Positions 7,913-14,156 of a DNA stretch of 14,156 nt are shown here, one piece after another (the first letter of the stretch is position 1; each line of letters opens with the position of its first letter). The DNA comes from CAZWFW01 sp964633445 (lineage in GTDB: Archaea > Undinarchaeota > CAZWFW01). The notes under the pieces were generated by a model. It ran no database searches and was not told the origin of the DNA. It was given only the letters and a program-made list of their open reading frames with translations. The DNA is taken from positions 1 to 14,156 of the forward strand of contig CAZWFW010000033.1 in NCBI GenBank assembly GCA_964633445.1, read 5' to 3'. The translations under genes were made by a program, and so were the position numbers.

Positions 7913-9027
7913 AGAATAGGGAAATACTTATACTTTCACTAGCGTTTTTTCTAATATTTTTTGGTTATGATGCCTCTCAGCAATACCTTACAACATATCT
8001 AGGAAGTCTGGGATTTTCGGCAATTTCATTAATATACCTAACCTTCGCATTTGCAAATCTACTAGCCTTCATACCAGTTTCGCGAATTGGAACCAAGAAA
8101 ATGCTACTTCTTTCCTCAATCTTCTACTCATTATTCATTCTTTCAGTCCTTTTAAAGAACATTTTAACGCTAGTATTTGCAGCATTTCTAGGCATAATGG
8201 CATCCTTCCTCTGGGTTTCGCAAACCATGCATTTATTAAAAGCCTCATCTCCAAGCGAGTTTGGAAAAAATTCTGGAGTATTTGCAACAATGAAAAACAT
8301 AGGTAGCACCTCAGGCTTAATTTTCTCAAGTATTCTCTTAGCCTTCATTTCTTTAGAAAAGTTGTTCTTATTTTTCTCGATTTTTCCTATTCTTGCAGTA
8401 TTTACATTATTATTTCTTAAAAATAATTTTAAAGAGGATGTAAGAGCAAAAGATTTGAGAAAGATTGTTATAAATGGAGATATTCAAAGAATCCTGGTGC
8501 ATAATTTTGTTCTAGCAGGGTTTCTTTTTGGTTTTGGAATTTCAACCCTGCCATTAGAAATAACTGAGAAAATTGGTAAGGAGTTCATAGGAGTATTAAG
8601 CACACCTCTATACCTTACACCAATCTTGACAAGCTATGTGGTTGGAAAACTTTCAGATAAGCTTGGTAGAGAAAGCTTTATTTATTTAGCTTATGCTTTA
8701 GGAATTGCAGGCCTTCTCCTGCTATTTTATAGATTTTCCTTTTCCTTTGCAATGTTATCTATAATCCTTATCTCTCTAGCATTTTCGATAAGCTTTGTTT
8801 TAGGTATGCCAATAATCGGGGATATTGCTAAAGGCGTTAACATTTCATGCATAACAAGCATATTGTGGTTTTCTTCATGCTTAGGTACATCAATTTATTC
8901 GTTCTTTTTTAAAAATCTGAAATTTGAATTAATCTGCAAGATTCTAGCTATTTTATTAATAGCAAGCTTTTTTGTTATATTGCCAGTTCTAAGAAAGGGA
9001 TTTAAGAACATCAAAATAAAATATTAA
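7906..9027 (+). CDS. Major facilitator superfamily transporter
   Basis: A 373-residue, very hydrophobic protein with about 11-12 membrane segments in two halves. The loop after the second helix has SRIGTKK (59-65), a degenerate form of MFS motif A. The second half carries a good copy, GKLSDKLGRE (247-256). A charged central loop lies around 165-190. The ATG overlaps the previous gene's stop in the seven bases ATGTTAA (7906-7912), which is strong evidence for co-translation with the DsbA-like protein. MFS carriers move small molecules across the membrane by facilitated transport or ion coupling; the substrate and direction cannot be inferred here. The operon partner suggests, without proof, a link to redox or thiol compounds or export of a toxic compound. 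A tRNA gene begins 5 bases after the stop. Confidence 0.83.
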   Translation: MLKNREILILSLAFFLIFFGYDASQQYLTTYLGSLGFSAISLIYLTFAFANLLAFIPVSRIGTKKMLLLSSIFYSLFILSVLLKNILTLVFAAFLGIMASFLWVSQTMHLLKASSPSEFGKNSGVFATMKNIGSTSGLIFSSILLAFISLEKLFLFFSIFPILAVFTLLFLKNNFKEDVRAKDLRKIVINGDIQRILVHNFVLAGFLFGFGISTLPLEITEKIGKEFIGVLSTPLYLTPILTSYVVGKLSDKLGRESFIYLAYALGIAGLLLLFYRFSFSFAMLSIILISLAFSISFVLGMPIIGDIAKGVNISCITSILWFSSCLGTSIYSFFFKNLKFELICKILAILLIASFFVILPVLRKGFKNIKIKY

Positions 9028-9032
9028 ATATA

Positions 9033-9106
9033 GCACCGGTAGTCTAGTGGTAGGACGGCGGCCTGCCACGCCGTAGACCCGGGTTCGAATCCCGGCCGGT
9101 GCACCA
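9033..9106 (+). tRNA. tRNA-Gly (anticodon GCC), CCA encoded
   Basis: A full cloverleaf can be folded by hand. The acceptor stem GCACCGG (9033-9039) pairs with CCGGTGC (9096-9102). The D arm has loop AGTGGTA. The anticodon stem has loop CTGCCAC, giving GCC for glycine. The T stem CCGGG/CCCGG has loop TTCGAAT. A discriminator A at 9103 is followed by a genomic CCA (9104-9106). There is no intron. The mature part is about 69% G+C, far above the surroundings, as is typical of thermophiles. It starts only 5 bases after the MFS stop, so it is either transcribed with that operon or uses a promoter inside the end of the MFS gene. Confidence 0.96.
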
Positions 9107-9306
9107 AACTAACACCGCAGCAAGTATTTTATCGTTCTTGACTAAAACAAATCTCTACCATTTCTTTATAAAATTCGAGCAAACACCTTCAATTAGCCAG
9201 TATATTTGTATTGTAAACTTCATAAATTAAGCAAAATCGATGCCTTACTTTTTACTGGAACATTTTCTAATTCAAAATTTTATCTTGGCAATCTACTATT
9301 TTGCTG

Positions 9307-9312
9307 TTTTTT
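9307..9312 (+). terminator. T6 run, possible terminator of the plus-strand operon
   Basis: Six consecutive T on the plus strand lie about 200 bases after the tRNA-Gly, within an AT-rich gap. Archaeal RNA polymerase often stops at oligo-T without a hairpin. The distance from the last gene makes this only a possible site. Confidence 0.25.
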
Positions 9313-9327
9313 GATACTCAAGCTACT

Positions 9328-9335
9328 AAAAAAAA
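9328..9335 (-). terminator. T8 run just after the M50 protease stop
   Basis: Eight consecutive A on the plus strand give T8 on the minus strand, starting three bases after the stop codon of the M50 gene. This matches the oligo-T signals that end archaeal transcripts. No stable hairpin precedes it. Confidence 0.5.
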
Positions 9336-9338
9336 CTT

Positions 9339-9923
9339 CTACATAGTAGCAATGAAGAGCAGTATGCTGATAATAAGCATTGTTAACCAAATTCCTCTGT
9401 CCCAAAAAATTATTTTACTACCATCCAAAGGGGAAAAAGGAATTAGATTAAACATTGCAAGGAAAGCATTCACATATGCTAACAGGCCAAAAAATCTAGC
9501 TAACAGCATGTTATGAGCAAGCTCCATCAAAACAACAAATAAAGATGCAATTATAAGATTTGTAATTGGCCCAGCAGCAGCAATTTTACCGCTCTCTTCC
9601 CTGCTCGCGCCAATACCTCTAGGGATTATATAAACTGCACCTGGAGCTATAAATATCACCCCTGTCAGAGCTATTAAAAATGCTATTGCTATACCCTCCC
9701 ACCATGCTCTATATTCAGCCCAGTGTCCATATTTTTGAGCAACAAACTTATGAGCAAGCTCATGGGGTAAAAAAGCTGTAATTCCAATTGATAATGCAGG
9801 AATAAACATGAATAGTTGCAATTCTTTAGATTTAACAGAGTAAGCTATTGTAATAATTAATGCTAGGCATATGCATGAAAGTATCAGATCCTTAAGCTCT
9901 TTCTCCGAAAGGTTAATCTTCAT
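9339..9923 (-). CDS. Site-2 protease family (M50) membrane zinc metalloprotease
   Basis: 194 residues, short and mostly membrane-embedded, with about six hydrophobic segments. The zinc motif HELAH is at 54-58 (H54, E55, H58), at the end of the second membrane segment. The second conserved site, FNLIPFSPLDG (158-168), supplies the third zinc ligand, D167, in the usual NPxxPLDG-like position. AAAGPITN (115-122) is another family mark. The N-terminus (SEKELKDL followed by a membrane helix) is typical of small archaeal members. Such enzymes cut within the membrane and may release membrane-tethered factors; no PDZ or CBS domain is present and the substrate is unknown. The gene is divergent from purC across 30 bases and ends at a T8 run. 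Confidence 0.9.
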   Translation of the reverse strand: MKINLSEKELKDLILSCICLALIITIAYSVKSKELQLFMFIPALSIGITAFLPHELAHKFVAQKYGHWAEYRAWWEGIAIAFLIALTGVIFIAPGAVYIIPRGIGASREESGKIAAAGPITNLIIASLFVVLMELAHNMLLARFFGLLAYVNAFLAMFNLIPFSPLDGSKIIFWDRGIWLTMLIISILLFIATM

Positions 9924-9953
9924 TTAAAAATTTAATTGTTTTAACATATTAAG
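9924..9953. promoter_or_regulatory. 30-base divergent promoter between the M50 protease gene and purC
   Basis: The two start codons are only 30 bases apart. The TTAAAAATTTA stretch (9924-9934) lies about 25-29 bases before the purC ATG. On the minus strand a CTTAATATG-like box (about 9953-9945) lies about 26 bases before the M50 ATG. Each promoter therefore appears to overlap the other gene's start region, and both mRNAs would be nearly leaderless. Confidence 0.4.
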
Positions 9954-10994
9954 ATGATGGTTATAAGGGGTAGTGTTAAAGATATTGAAGTCTTAAAGCA
10001 ATCAAAAAATTGCAAACTCGGGGTTGGAAGATTTATTTTCACTGATAGATACTCAGTTTTTGACTATGGAGTTATGCCAGATAAAATTGATGGAAAAGGA
10101 ACTTCCTTATGTTTAATTTCTGCATATTTTTTTGAGAAACTTAATGATATAGGGATAAAAACTCATTATGAAGGTTTGGTTGAGGATGGTAAAGTTAAAA
10201 GCTTGGAGGAAATTGCGGAGCCATGCAATGTTATGCAGGTAAAGTTGGTAAGGGTTATAAAGCCAGAGTTTAGAGATGGCAAATACATTTATAACTTTCC
10301 GAAAAATCTCAGAAACTTCCTTATCCCCCTTGAATTCATCTACAGGAATTATTTGCCTGAGGAATCAAGTTTATTTAGAAGGATAAGAAGTGGGGAGGTA
10401 ACACTAGAGGATTTTGGATTAAAAAGCATGCCAAAACCAGATGAAAAACTTGAAAAACCAATATTTGATGTTAGCACAAAATTTGAGGAGAAGGATAGAT
10501 ATGTAAGCTGGAGCGAGGCAAAGGAAATTGCTGGACTTAGCGATGAGGAAATCGGGGAGATTAAGAATATTTTGAGAAAGGTAGATAATATTATAACCAG
10601 AAGGGTTGAGGAACTAGGTATAATTCATGTGGATGGAAAAATAGAGTTGGCGTTTGATGAGAACAGGGAGCTAATGGTTGCTGATGCTATAGGCACACCA
10701 GATGAATGTAGATTTAAATATGAAGGGATGAGCGTAAGTAAAGAACTACTAAGGAAATATTACAGGAAAACGGAATGGTATAAGGAGGTTGAGAGAGCTA
10801 AGAAAATTGCTGAGTCTAAAGGAGAAAAAGATTGGAGGAAGTACTGCAGCATACCGCCGAGGCTTGATCCTAAGTTTAGAGATTTAGCCTCGAAGATATA
10901 TAAAGCATTAGCCAATGAAATAACTGGCAAAGAATTTTTTGACGTTCCTAAGCTTAAGGATGTTGCAAAGGAGTACAGAGATTATTTATCTTAG
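9954..10994 (+). CDS. purC: Phosphoribosylaminoimidazole-succinocarboxamide (SAICAR) synthetase, long archaeal form
   Basis: 346 residues, compared with about 240 for the common bacterial enzyme; archaeal and some other PurC proteins have this longer form. It joins CAIR and aspartate using ATP in purine synthesis. Visible family marks are FTDRYSVFDYGV (29-40), GKGTSLCLIS (47-56), the IPLEFIYRNYL signature region, STKFEEKDRYVSWSEAKEIAGL, and PDECRF late in the protein followed by SKELLRKYYRKTEWY. In the first signature the usual Gly-Ser after RNYL-P-E is replaced by Glu-Ser. Two ATG codons in tandem (9954, 9957) could start it. It stands alone, with no other pur gene in the window, and faces vapC tail to tail. 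A T-rich stretch at 11037-11048 may end its transcript. Confidence 0.9.
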   Translation: MMVIRGSVKDIEVLKQSKNCKLGVGRFIFTDRYSVFDYGVMPDKIDGKGTSLCLISAYFFEKLNDIGIKTHYEGLVEDGKVKSLEEIAEPCNVMQVKLVRVIKPEFRDGKYIYNFPKNLRNFLIPLEFIYRNYLPEESSLFRRIRSGEVTLEDFGLKSMPKPDEKLEKPIFDVSTKFEEKDRYVSWSEAKEIAGLSDEEIGEIKNILRKVDNIITRRVEELGIIHVDGKIELAFDENRELMVADAIGTPDECRFKYEGMSVSKELLRKYYRKTEWYKEVERAKKIAESKGEKDWRKYCSIPPRLDPKFRDLASKIYKALANEITGKEFFDVPKLKDVAKEYRDYLS

Positions 10995-11036
10995 GAGTGC
11001 ATAAATTTGCTTAGAGTAGTTATAGACCAAGTAAAA

Positions 11037-11048
11037 TTTTCGTATTTT
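11037..11048 (+). terminator. T-rich stretch after purC
   Basis: Two T4 runs separated by four bases lie about 45 bases after the purC stop, in the gap before the convergent vapC end. This is a plausible archaeal oligo-T terminator, but a weak one. Confidence 0.3.
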
Positions 11049-11060
11049 CCTCCTTACGCC

Positions 11061-11070
11061 GCTTATATAA
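11061..11070. promoter_or_regulatory. Strong TATA-like box in the purC-vapC convergent gap
   Basis: GCTTATATAA contains TTATATAA, close to the archaeal TATA consensus and nearly symmetric. No annotated gene starts nearby. On the minus strand it is preceded by an A-rich stretch resembling a BRE and followed by AAGGAGG at about 11049-11055, but no start codon lies at a suitable distance. It may drive an antisense or small RNA, or be chance in AT-rich DNA. Confidence 0.25.
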
Positions 11071-11076
11071 ATGATT

Positions 11077-11469
11077 TTATAAATCCTTTAAATGTGTAGC
11101 AAATTTCGCTAATTTATCATCAGCTGTAATTAAAATGCTACTGGTTTCTTTAGCTATGGCTAAATAAATCGAATCATAAACTGTCAAGTTTGTCTCCTTG
11201 GTTATTTTTACAGCAGTAAGTAAAAGATTCAAAGTGATGGGTATGACTTTAAAACCAAACAATATTAAAGCTTTTGCCGCTTCCCTGATATTTTCATAAT
11301 TTTTCCTTTTTAAAGCATTCAACACCTCCAAAAACATTAATTCTGGCTCATAAACCTCGTACGATCCTTCCAAAATCCTCTCTCTAACTTCTAGTGCTTT
11401 TTCGCTCAATTCCTCTTCTATAAACCACTTTACTATTACTGAAGCGTCAAGAACTATTTTACCTGGCAT
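11077..11469 (-). CDS. vapC: VapC-type PIN-domain toxin ribonuclease
   Basis: 130 residues, the normal size for a VapC. The acidic PIN residues are visible: D8 in VLDASVIVKWF, E48 in FLEVLNAL, D99 in VYDSIYLA and D117 in TADDKL. These bind Mg2+/Mn2+ in an RNase active site. VapC toxins cut tRNA or rRNA when free of antitoxin; the target here is unknown. The start overlaps the end of the upstream antitoxin gene by 11 bases, the usual order and coupling for vapBC. All four catalytic acids are intact, so the toxin is probably functional. Confidence 0.9.
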   Translation of the reverse strand: MPGKIVLDASVIVKWFIEEELSEKALEVRERILEGSYEVYEPELMFLEVLNALKRKNYENIREAAKALILFGFKVIPITLNLLLTAVKITKETNLTVYDSIYLAIAKETSSILITADDKLAKFATHLKDL

Positions 11470-11677
11470 CTCTATCCTCCCTTATAATTTCCTCTGCTTT
11501 CTTTCCAGGAATTTTTTTTCTAATCCTATCCATTATAGCAACTGCTAAAGCTCTATTTACTTCTTGTCCCTTTTCATAATTTTCTGCCAATTCTTGAAGA
11601 AGCTGAGAAAAACTCCTCTCTCCTTTTAACCTTCGCAATTTGTAATAAACATCATCCCTAATCGTTATTACTTTCAT
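11459..11677 (-). CDS. vapB: VapB-type antitoxin (DUF217-like)
   Basis: A small charged protein beginning MKVITIRDDVYYKL, then LKGERSFSQLLQELAE, the pattern of the archaeal VapB/DUF217 antitoxins. The N-terminal strand and following helices form a ribbon-helix-helix-like DNA-binding fold in relatives, and the C-terminal arm blocks the toxin. The frame can be extended to an ATG at 11695 (78 residues), but I prefer the internal ATG at 11677 (72 residues): it matches the family start, and the TATA-like palindrome at 11695-11710 would then lie about 26 bases upstream, giving a leaderless transcript. The gene precedes and overlaps vapC. Confidence 0.83.
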   Translation of the reverse strand: MKVITIRDDVYYKLRRLKGERSFSQLLQELAENYEKGQEVNRALAVAIMDRIRKKIPGKKAEEIIREDRDAR

Positions 11678-11694
11678 TAATTTATTAAAATACA

Positions 11695-11710
11695 TTTAAA
11701 TATATTTAAA
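11695..11710. promoter_or_regulatory. 16-bp perfect palindrome, divergent TATA and possible VapB operator
   Basis: TTTAAATATATTTAAA is a perfect palindrome between vapB and carA. Its centre is about 26 bases before the preferred vapB start, so it can serve as that gene's TATA box. For carA it would place transcription start about 17-20 bases before the ATG. VapB-type antitoxins commonly repress their own operon by binding palindromes at the promoter, so it may also be an operator. AT-only palindromes are common in such DNA. Confidence 0.4.
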
Positions 11711-11748
11711 ATTTCTAATAATTACGCGTTAATTTTGAATAATTTAAT

Positions 11749-12822
11749 ATGAAAGCGATTTTGGCTTTAGAAGATGGAACAGTAGTTGAGGGAAAGGGAG
11801 AAATTGAGGGTGTTGCGGAAGGTGAATTGGTTTTTAATACGGCAATGACTGGTTATGTTGAAGCATTAACGGATCCTAGCTATGCTGGGCAGATTTTGAT
11901 GTTTACCTATCCTTTAATCGGAAATTATGGGGTTACCAAGAAGGATTTTGAGAGTGATGGTGTTAAGGTGGAAGGTGCAGTTTTTAGAGAGCTTTGCAAG
12001 CACCCAAGCAACTGGCGCAGTGAAATGAGCTTGCTTGAGTTGCTTGAGGAGTATAATATTCCATACATCGAAGGTGTTGATACAAGAATGCTAACAAGGA
12101 AAGTCAGGATTTATGGTGCAATGAATGCCTGCTTAGTTGTTGGAGAGGATGCTGATAAAAGATATGCGATTAAAAAAGCAAGAGAAGTAGTTGACATTAC
12201 CAAAAAAGATTTGGTTGATAGAGTTTGCGTTAAGGAACCTAAGGTTTTTCATGCTAAGAAGGCTAAGTATGATGTTGTGCTTATAGACTGCGGAGTAAAG
12301 CTTAGCATTATTAGGCAATTGTTAGAAAGGAATGTTAATGTAATTTTGGTACCCTACAATTATTCCTATAAAAAAATCAATGAATACAAGCCAGATGGTA
12401 TCTTTGTTTCAAATGGACCTGGAGATCCTATAAGGGTTAAGCCCACAATAACCACATTAAGAAAATTAATAAATAGATATCCAATTGCTGGTATATGTCT
12501 TGGTCATCAGTTGCTTGCTTTAGCATTTGGAGCAAAAACTTTTAAGCTGAAATTTGGTCATAGAGGCCTAAATCAGCCTGTTAAGGATTTTGAAACTGGA
12601 AGAGTTTTTATTTCCTCGCAAAATCATGGTTTTGCCGTTGATAAGAAAAGCTTAGAATATACTGGTTTGGAGGTTACGCAGATAAATTTAAATGACGGTA
12701 CCGTTGAAGGTATAAGGCATAAAGAATTGCCAATTATAAGCGTGCAGTACCATCCTGAGGCATCACCGGGACCACACGATACTTATCCTTTCTTCGACAG
12801 GTTCGTAGATATGCTTAAGTAA
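11749..12822 (+). CDS. carA: Carbamoyl-phosphate synthase small (glutaminase) subunit
   Basis: 357 residues, normal length. The N-terminal CarA domain has the typical start and FNTAMTGYVEALTDPSYAGQIL. The C-terminal class I glutamine amidotransferase domain shows SNGPGDP, the nucleophile C250 in GICLGHQ, SQNHGFAV and the dyad H335 and E337 in QYHPEASPGP. It releases ammonia from glutamine and channels it to CarB to make carbamoyl phosphate for pyrimidine and arginine synthesis. CarB is not encoded beside it: the next gene is convergent HMG-CoA reductase, 12 bases away, and upstream is the divergent vapBC pair. The protein looks complete and active. Confidence 0.97.
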   Translation: MKAILALEDGTVVEGKGEIEGVAEGELVFNTAMTGYVEALTDPSYAGQILMFTYPLIGNYGVTKKDFESDGVKVEGAVFRELCKHPSNWRSEMSLLELLEEYNIPYIEGVDTRMLTRKVRIYGAMNACLVVGEDADKRYAIKKAREVVDITKKDLVDRVCVKEPKVFHAKKAKYDVVLIDCGVKLSIIRQLLERNVNVILVPYNYSYKKINEYKPDGIFVSNGPGDPIRVKPTITTLRKLINRYPIAGICLGHQLLALAFGAKTFKLKFGHRGLNQPVKDFETGRVFISSQNHGFAVDKKSLEYTGLEVTQINLNDGTVEGIRHKELPIISVQYHPEASPGPHDTYPFFDRFVDMLK

Positions 12823-12834
12823 TAGCTAAGAAAT

Positions 12835-14124
12835 TTAAACGCTCTTTCCTCTCCCAAACTTTTTATGAGCTTTGGCTAAGTGACCAGCAGCTAACGCGGC
12901 TAATAAACTTAGCTCACCTGCAAGAACTGCCGCAGCAACTATCTCTGAAAGTTTCTTAGCATTTACACCAGGAGGGTCTCCAGAACCAGCTACACCTAAG
13001 ATTTCCAAACATTCCCTTTGCGTTTCAACCCTCGTACCGCCACCAACAGTTCCAACATAAATGCAGGGCAAGTAAACACTCACATATAGGTCATCACCAT
13101 ACAACTCCGTTGTTGTTATGCCAAGACTACCATCCACAGCATGCGCCTCGTCTTGCCCAGTGGCAATGAATAATGCCGCAATGATGTTTGCATAATGAGC
13201 ATTAAAACCGTAGCTAAGAGATAATGCCGAGCCAATCAAGTTTTTTCTATAATTAACCTCAACAATGTCTTCAGGTGTAGTTTTAAGAATTTCCTTACAA
13301 ACCTCTCTTTTTATGATAGCCTCAGCAATAACACTTTTCCCCCTTCCCAATATGAAGTTCAGTGCAGCAGGTTTTTTATCAACGCATAAATTGCCAGATA
13401 AACTTACGCAAACAGCACCTTTGAAATTCTCCTCAATATATCGAACAGCAGCATCTGTTGCTATCGTTACCATATTCAATCCTGAGGCATCCTTGGTATC
13501 GTAGCTAAATCTCAAGAATACATTTCTCCCAACGACCCATGGTTCTATGTTTAAAAGCACTCCATGCTTTGTTGTCGATTCTGCAACCTCTTTAATATCG
13601 CTGAAATGCTTTTCAATCCATCCTACGAACTCTATTGCAATTTTTGCACTCTCAAACCTGAATACTGGAGCTCTGGTCATGGCATCCTTGATTATGAAAG
13701 TTCTTACCCCACCAGATTTTGTTATTGCTGAACATCCTCTATTTACACTAGCAACTAAGGCCCCTTCAGTTGTTGCCAAGGGTATGTAAAAATCCCCCTT
13801 CGCATATTTACCATCAATTTTCAGAGGTCCTGCAATACCAAGGGGTATCTGCACAACGCCAATCATATTCTCAATATTTTTCTTCATAGCTCCTTCCGCG
13901 TCAATGCTAAAGTGTCCTACATGCCTGAGTTTGGTTTTAGTTACCTTTTCTACAAACTTTCGTCTTATTTCGCAAGCTTTGAAGGAATTTACATAATTTT
14001 CAAGCTCGTAAAGCTTTAATTTACCGGAAATCAAATCTTTGAGCAATCTTTTCTCATCAATCATTTTTATAAATTTTTTATAGCCTTGCATACAGTAAAA
14101 CTTTTCGTAGACATTGATAGACAC
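12835..14124 (-). CDS. hmgA: HMG-CoA reductase (3-hydroxy-3-methylglutaryl-CoA reductase)
   Basis: 429 residues from a GTG start at 14124. It reduces HMG-CoA to mevalonate, the committed step to archaeal isoprenoid lipids. Seen: ENMIGVVQIPLGIAGPL (85-101), catalytic E120 in ATTEGALVAS, the DASGLNM segment (212-218, DAMGMNM in class I enzymes), catalytic K250 in DKKPAA, D325 in GQDEAH, GTVGGGTRVETQRE, and H420 in the C-terminal GHLAKAH. The pattern is the class I type found in most archaea. Start choice: an A/T box at about 14148-14155 is about 27 bases before the GTG, which favours a leaderless GTG start; an ATG at 14064 would give 409 residues, closer to other archaeal enzymes. Both remain possible. 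It ends 12 bases from the convergent carA. Confidence 0.96.
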   Translation of the reverse strand: MSINVYEKFYCMQGYKKFIKMIDEKRLLKDLISGKLKLYELENYVNSFKACEIRRKFVEKVTKTKLRHVGHFSIDAEGAMKKNIENMIGVVQIPLGIAGPLKIDGKYAKGDFYIPLATTEGALVASVNRGCSAITKSGGVRTFIIKDAMTRAPVFRFESAKIAIEFVGWIEKHFSDIKEVAESTTKHGVLLNIEPWVVGRNVFLRFSYDTKDASGLNMVTIATDAAVRYIEENFKGAVCVSLSGNLCVDKKPAALNFILGRGKSVIAEAIIKREVCKEILKTTPEDIVEVNYRKNLIGSALSLSYGFNAHYANIIAALFIATGQDEAHAVDGSLGITTTELYGDDLYVSVYLPCIYVGTVGGGTRVETQRECLEILGVAGSGDPPGVNAKKLSEIVAAAVLAGELSLLAALAAGHLAKAHKKFGRGKSV

Positions 14125-14144
14125 CTTGTAGCTTGTAGCCGCAA

Positions 14145-14156
14145 CATATTTATATT
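14145..14156 (-). promoter_or_regulatory. TATA-like box for HMG-CoA reductase
   Basis: On the minus strand the window edge reads AATATAAATATG, a good archaeal TATA match centred about 27 bases before the GTG at 14124. It implies transcription starting at or next to the GTG. The upstream BRE lies outside the window. Confidence 0.45.

Larger units (their letters stand above)
9107..9338. other. Non-coding gap between tRNA-Gly and the M50 protease gene
   Basis: These 232 bases hold no convincing intact gene. Near 9300-9335 there are two facing T runs, described separately, that may end transcripts from both sides. On the minus strand a broken frame (about 9223 down to 9107, one in-frame stop) reads faintly like a fragment of an acetyltransferase, but it is too short to call. 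Confidence 0.5.

Noticed and set aside
9033..9106. tRNA-Gly as an integration attachment site
   Set aside because: No duplicate of the tRNA 3' end, integrase or other mobile gene is present in the window.
9301..9516. 71-residue plus-strand frame overlapping the end of the M50 gene
   Set aside because: The minus-strand frame carries HELAH and the PLDG motif; this one is antisense to it and has no family features.
11008..11099. Short plus-strand TTG frame right after purC that might have been purS
   Set aside because: Its translation does not match PurS, it is only about 30 codons long, and it runs into the convergent vapC end.
13130..13160. GQDEAH in HMG-CoA reductase instead of GQDPAQ/GQDAAQ
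   Set aside because: The catalytic Asp is kept, and variation at the following positions is expected among archaeal enzymes, so I do not treat it as unusual.
13265..13789. Two plus-strand frames (79 and 80 residues) inside HMG-CoA reductase
   Set aside because: Antisense shadows of a strongly conserved enzyme.

Overview
The window is AT-rich archaeal chromosome. Several things point to Archaea: a Nip7-type PUA protein, an archaeal-style HMG-CoA reductase, a small UbiD-family decarboxylase of the kind used in the archaeal mevalonate route, a long-form PurC, a VapB of the archaeal DUF217 type, and TATA-like boxes about 25-30 bases upstream of start codons with almost no 5' leader. The tRNA-Gly is about 69% G+C in an AT-rich background, which suggests a thermophile (inference). 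The lineage cannot be fixed from this window. The mosaic cysteine-rich surface protein resembles those of some DPANN and other uncultivated archaea, but intact purine, pyrimidine and isoprenoid genes argue against a very reduced parasite.

Layout. (1) 43-1800, minus strand: a two-gene operon of a Nip7-like ribosome biogenesis/PUA protein followed by a UbiD-family decarboxylase, possibly anhydromevalonate phosphate decarboxylase. (2) 1834-6774, plus strand: one very large secreted and C-terminally anchored clostripain-family (C11) cysteine protease with about 85 N-glycosylation sequons. (3) 6911-9106, plus strand: a membrane-anchored DsbA-like thioredoxin-fold protein overlapping an MFS transporter by 7 bases, then a tRNA-Gly(GCC) 5 bases after the transporter's stop. 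(4) 9339-9923, minus strand: a small site-2 (M50) membrane protease, divergent from purC (9954-10994, plus) across only 30 bases. (5) 11077-11677, minus strand: a VapBC toxin-antitoxin pair, divergent from carA (11749-12822, plus). (6) 12835-14124, minus strand: HMG-CoA reductase, tail to tail with carA across 12 bases.

How the genes may work together. HMG-CoA reductase and the UbiD-like enzyme would both serve archaeal lipid synthesis. PurC and CarA are stand-alone nucleotide synthesis genes; carB is not adjacent. The giant protease has many cysteines, including a compact Cys-rich module, and the next gene downstream is an extracytoplasmic thiol-oxidoreductase-like protein. A role in folding the protease is therefore possible but not shown.

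The most distinctive content is the surface protease (domain mosaic, sequon density, a lone hydrophobic helix in a sequon-free gap) and the monothiol 14-cysteine thioredoxin-fold protein translationally coupled to a transporter, with a perfect dyad just upstream of its TATA box. No CRISPR array, insertion sequence or phage gene is visible. No stretch over 300 bases lacks a gene; the longest gap is 9107-9338.
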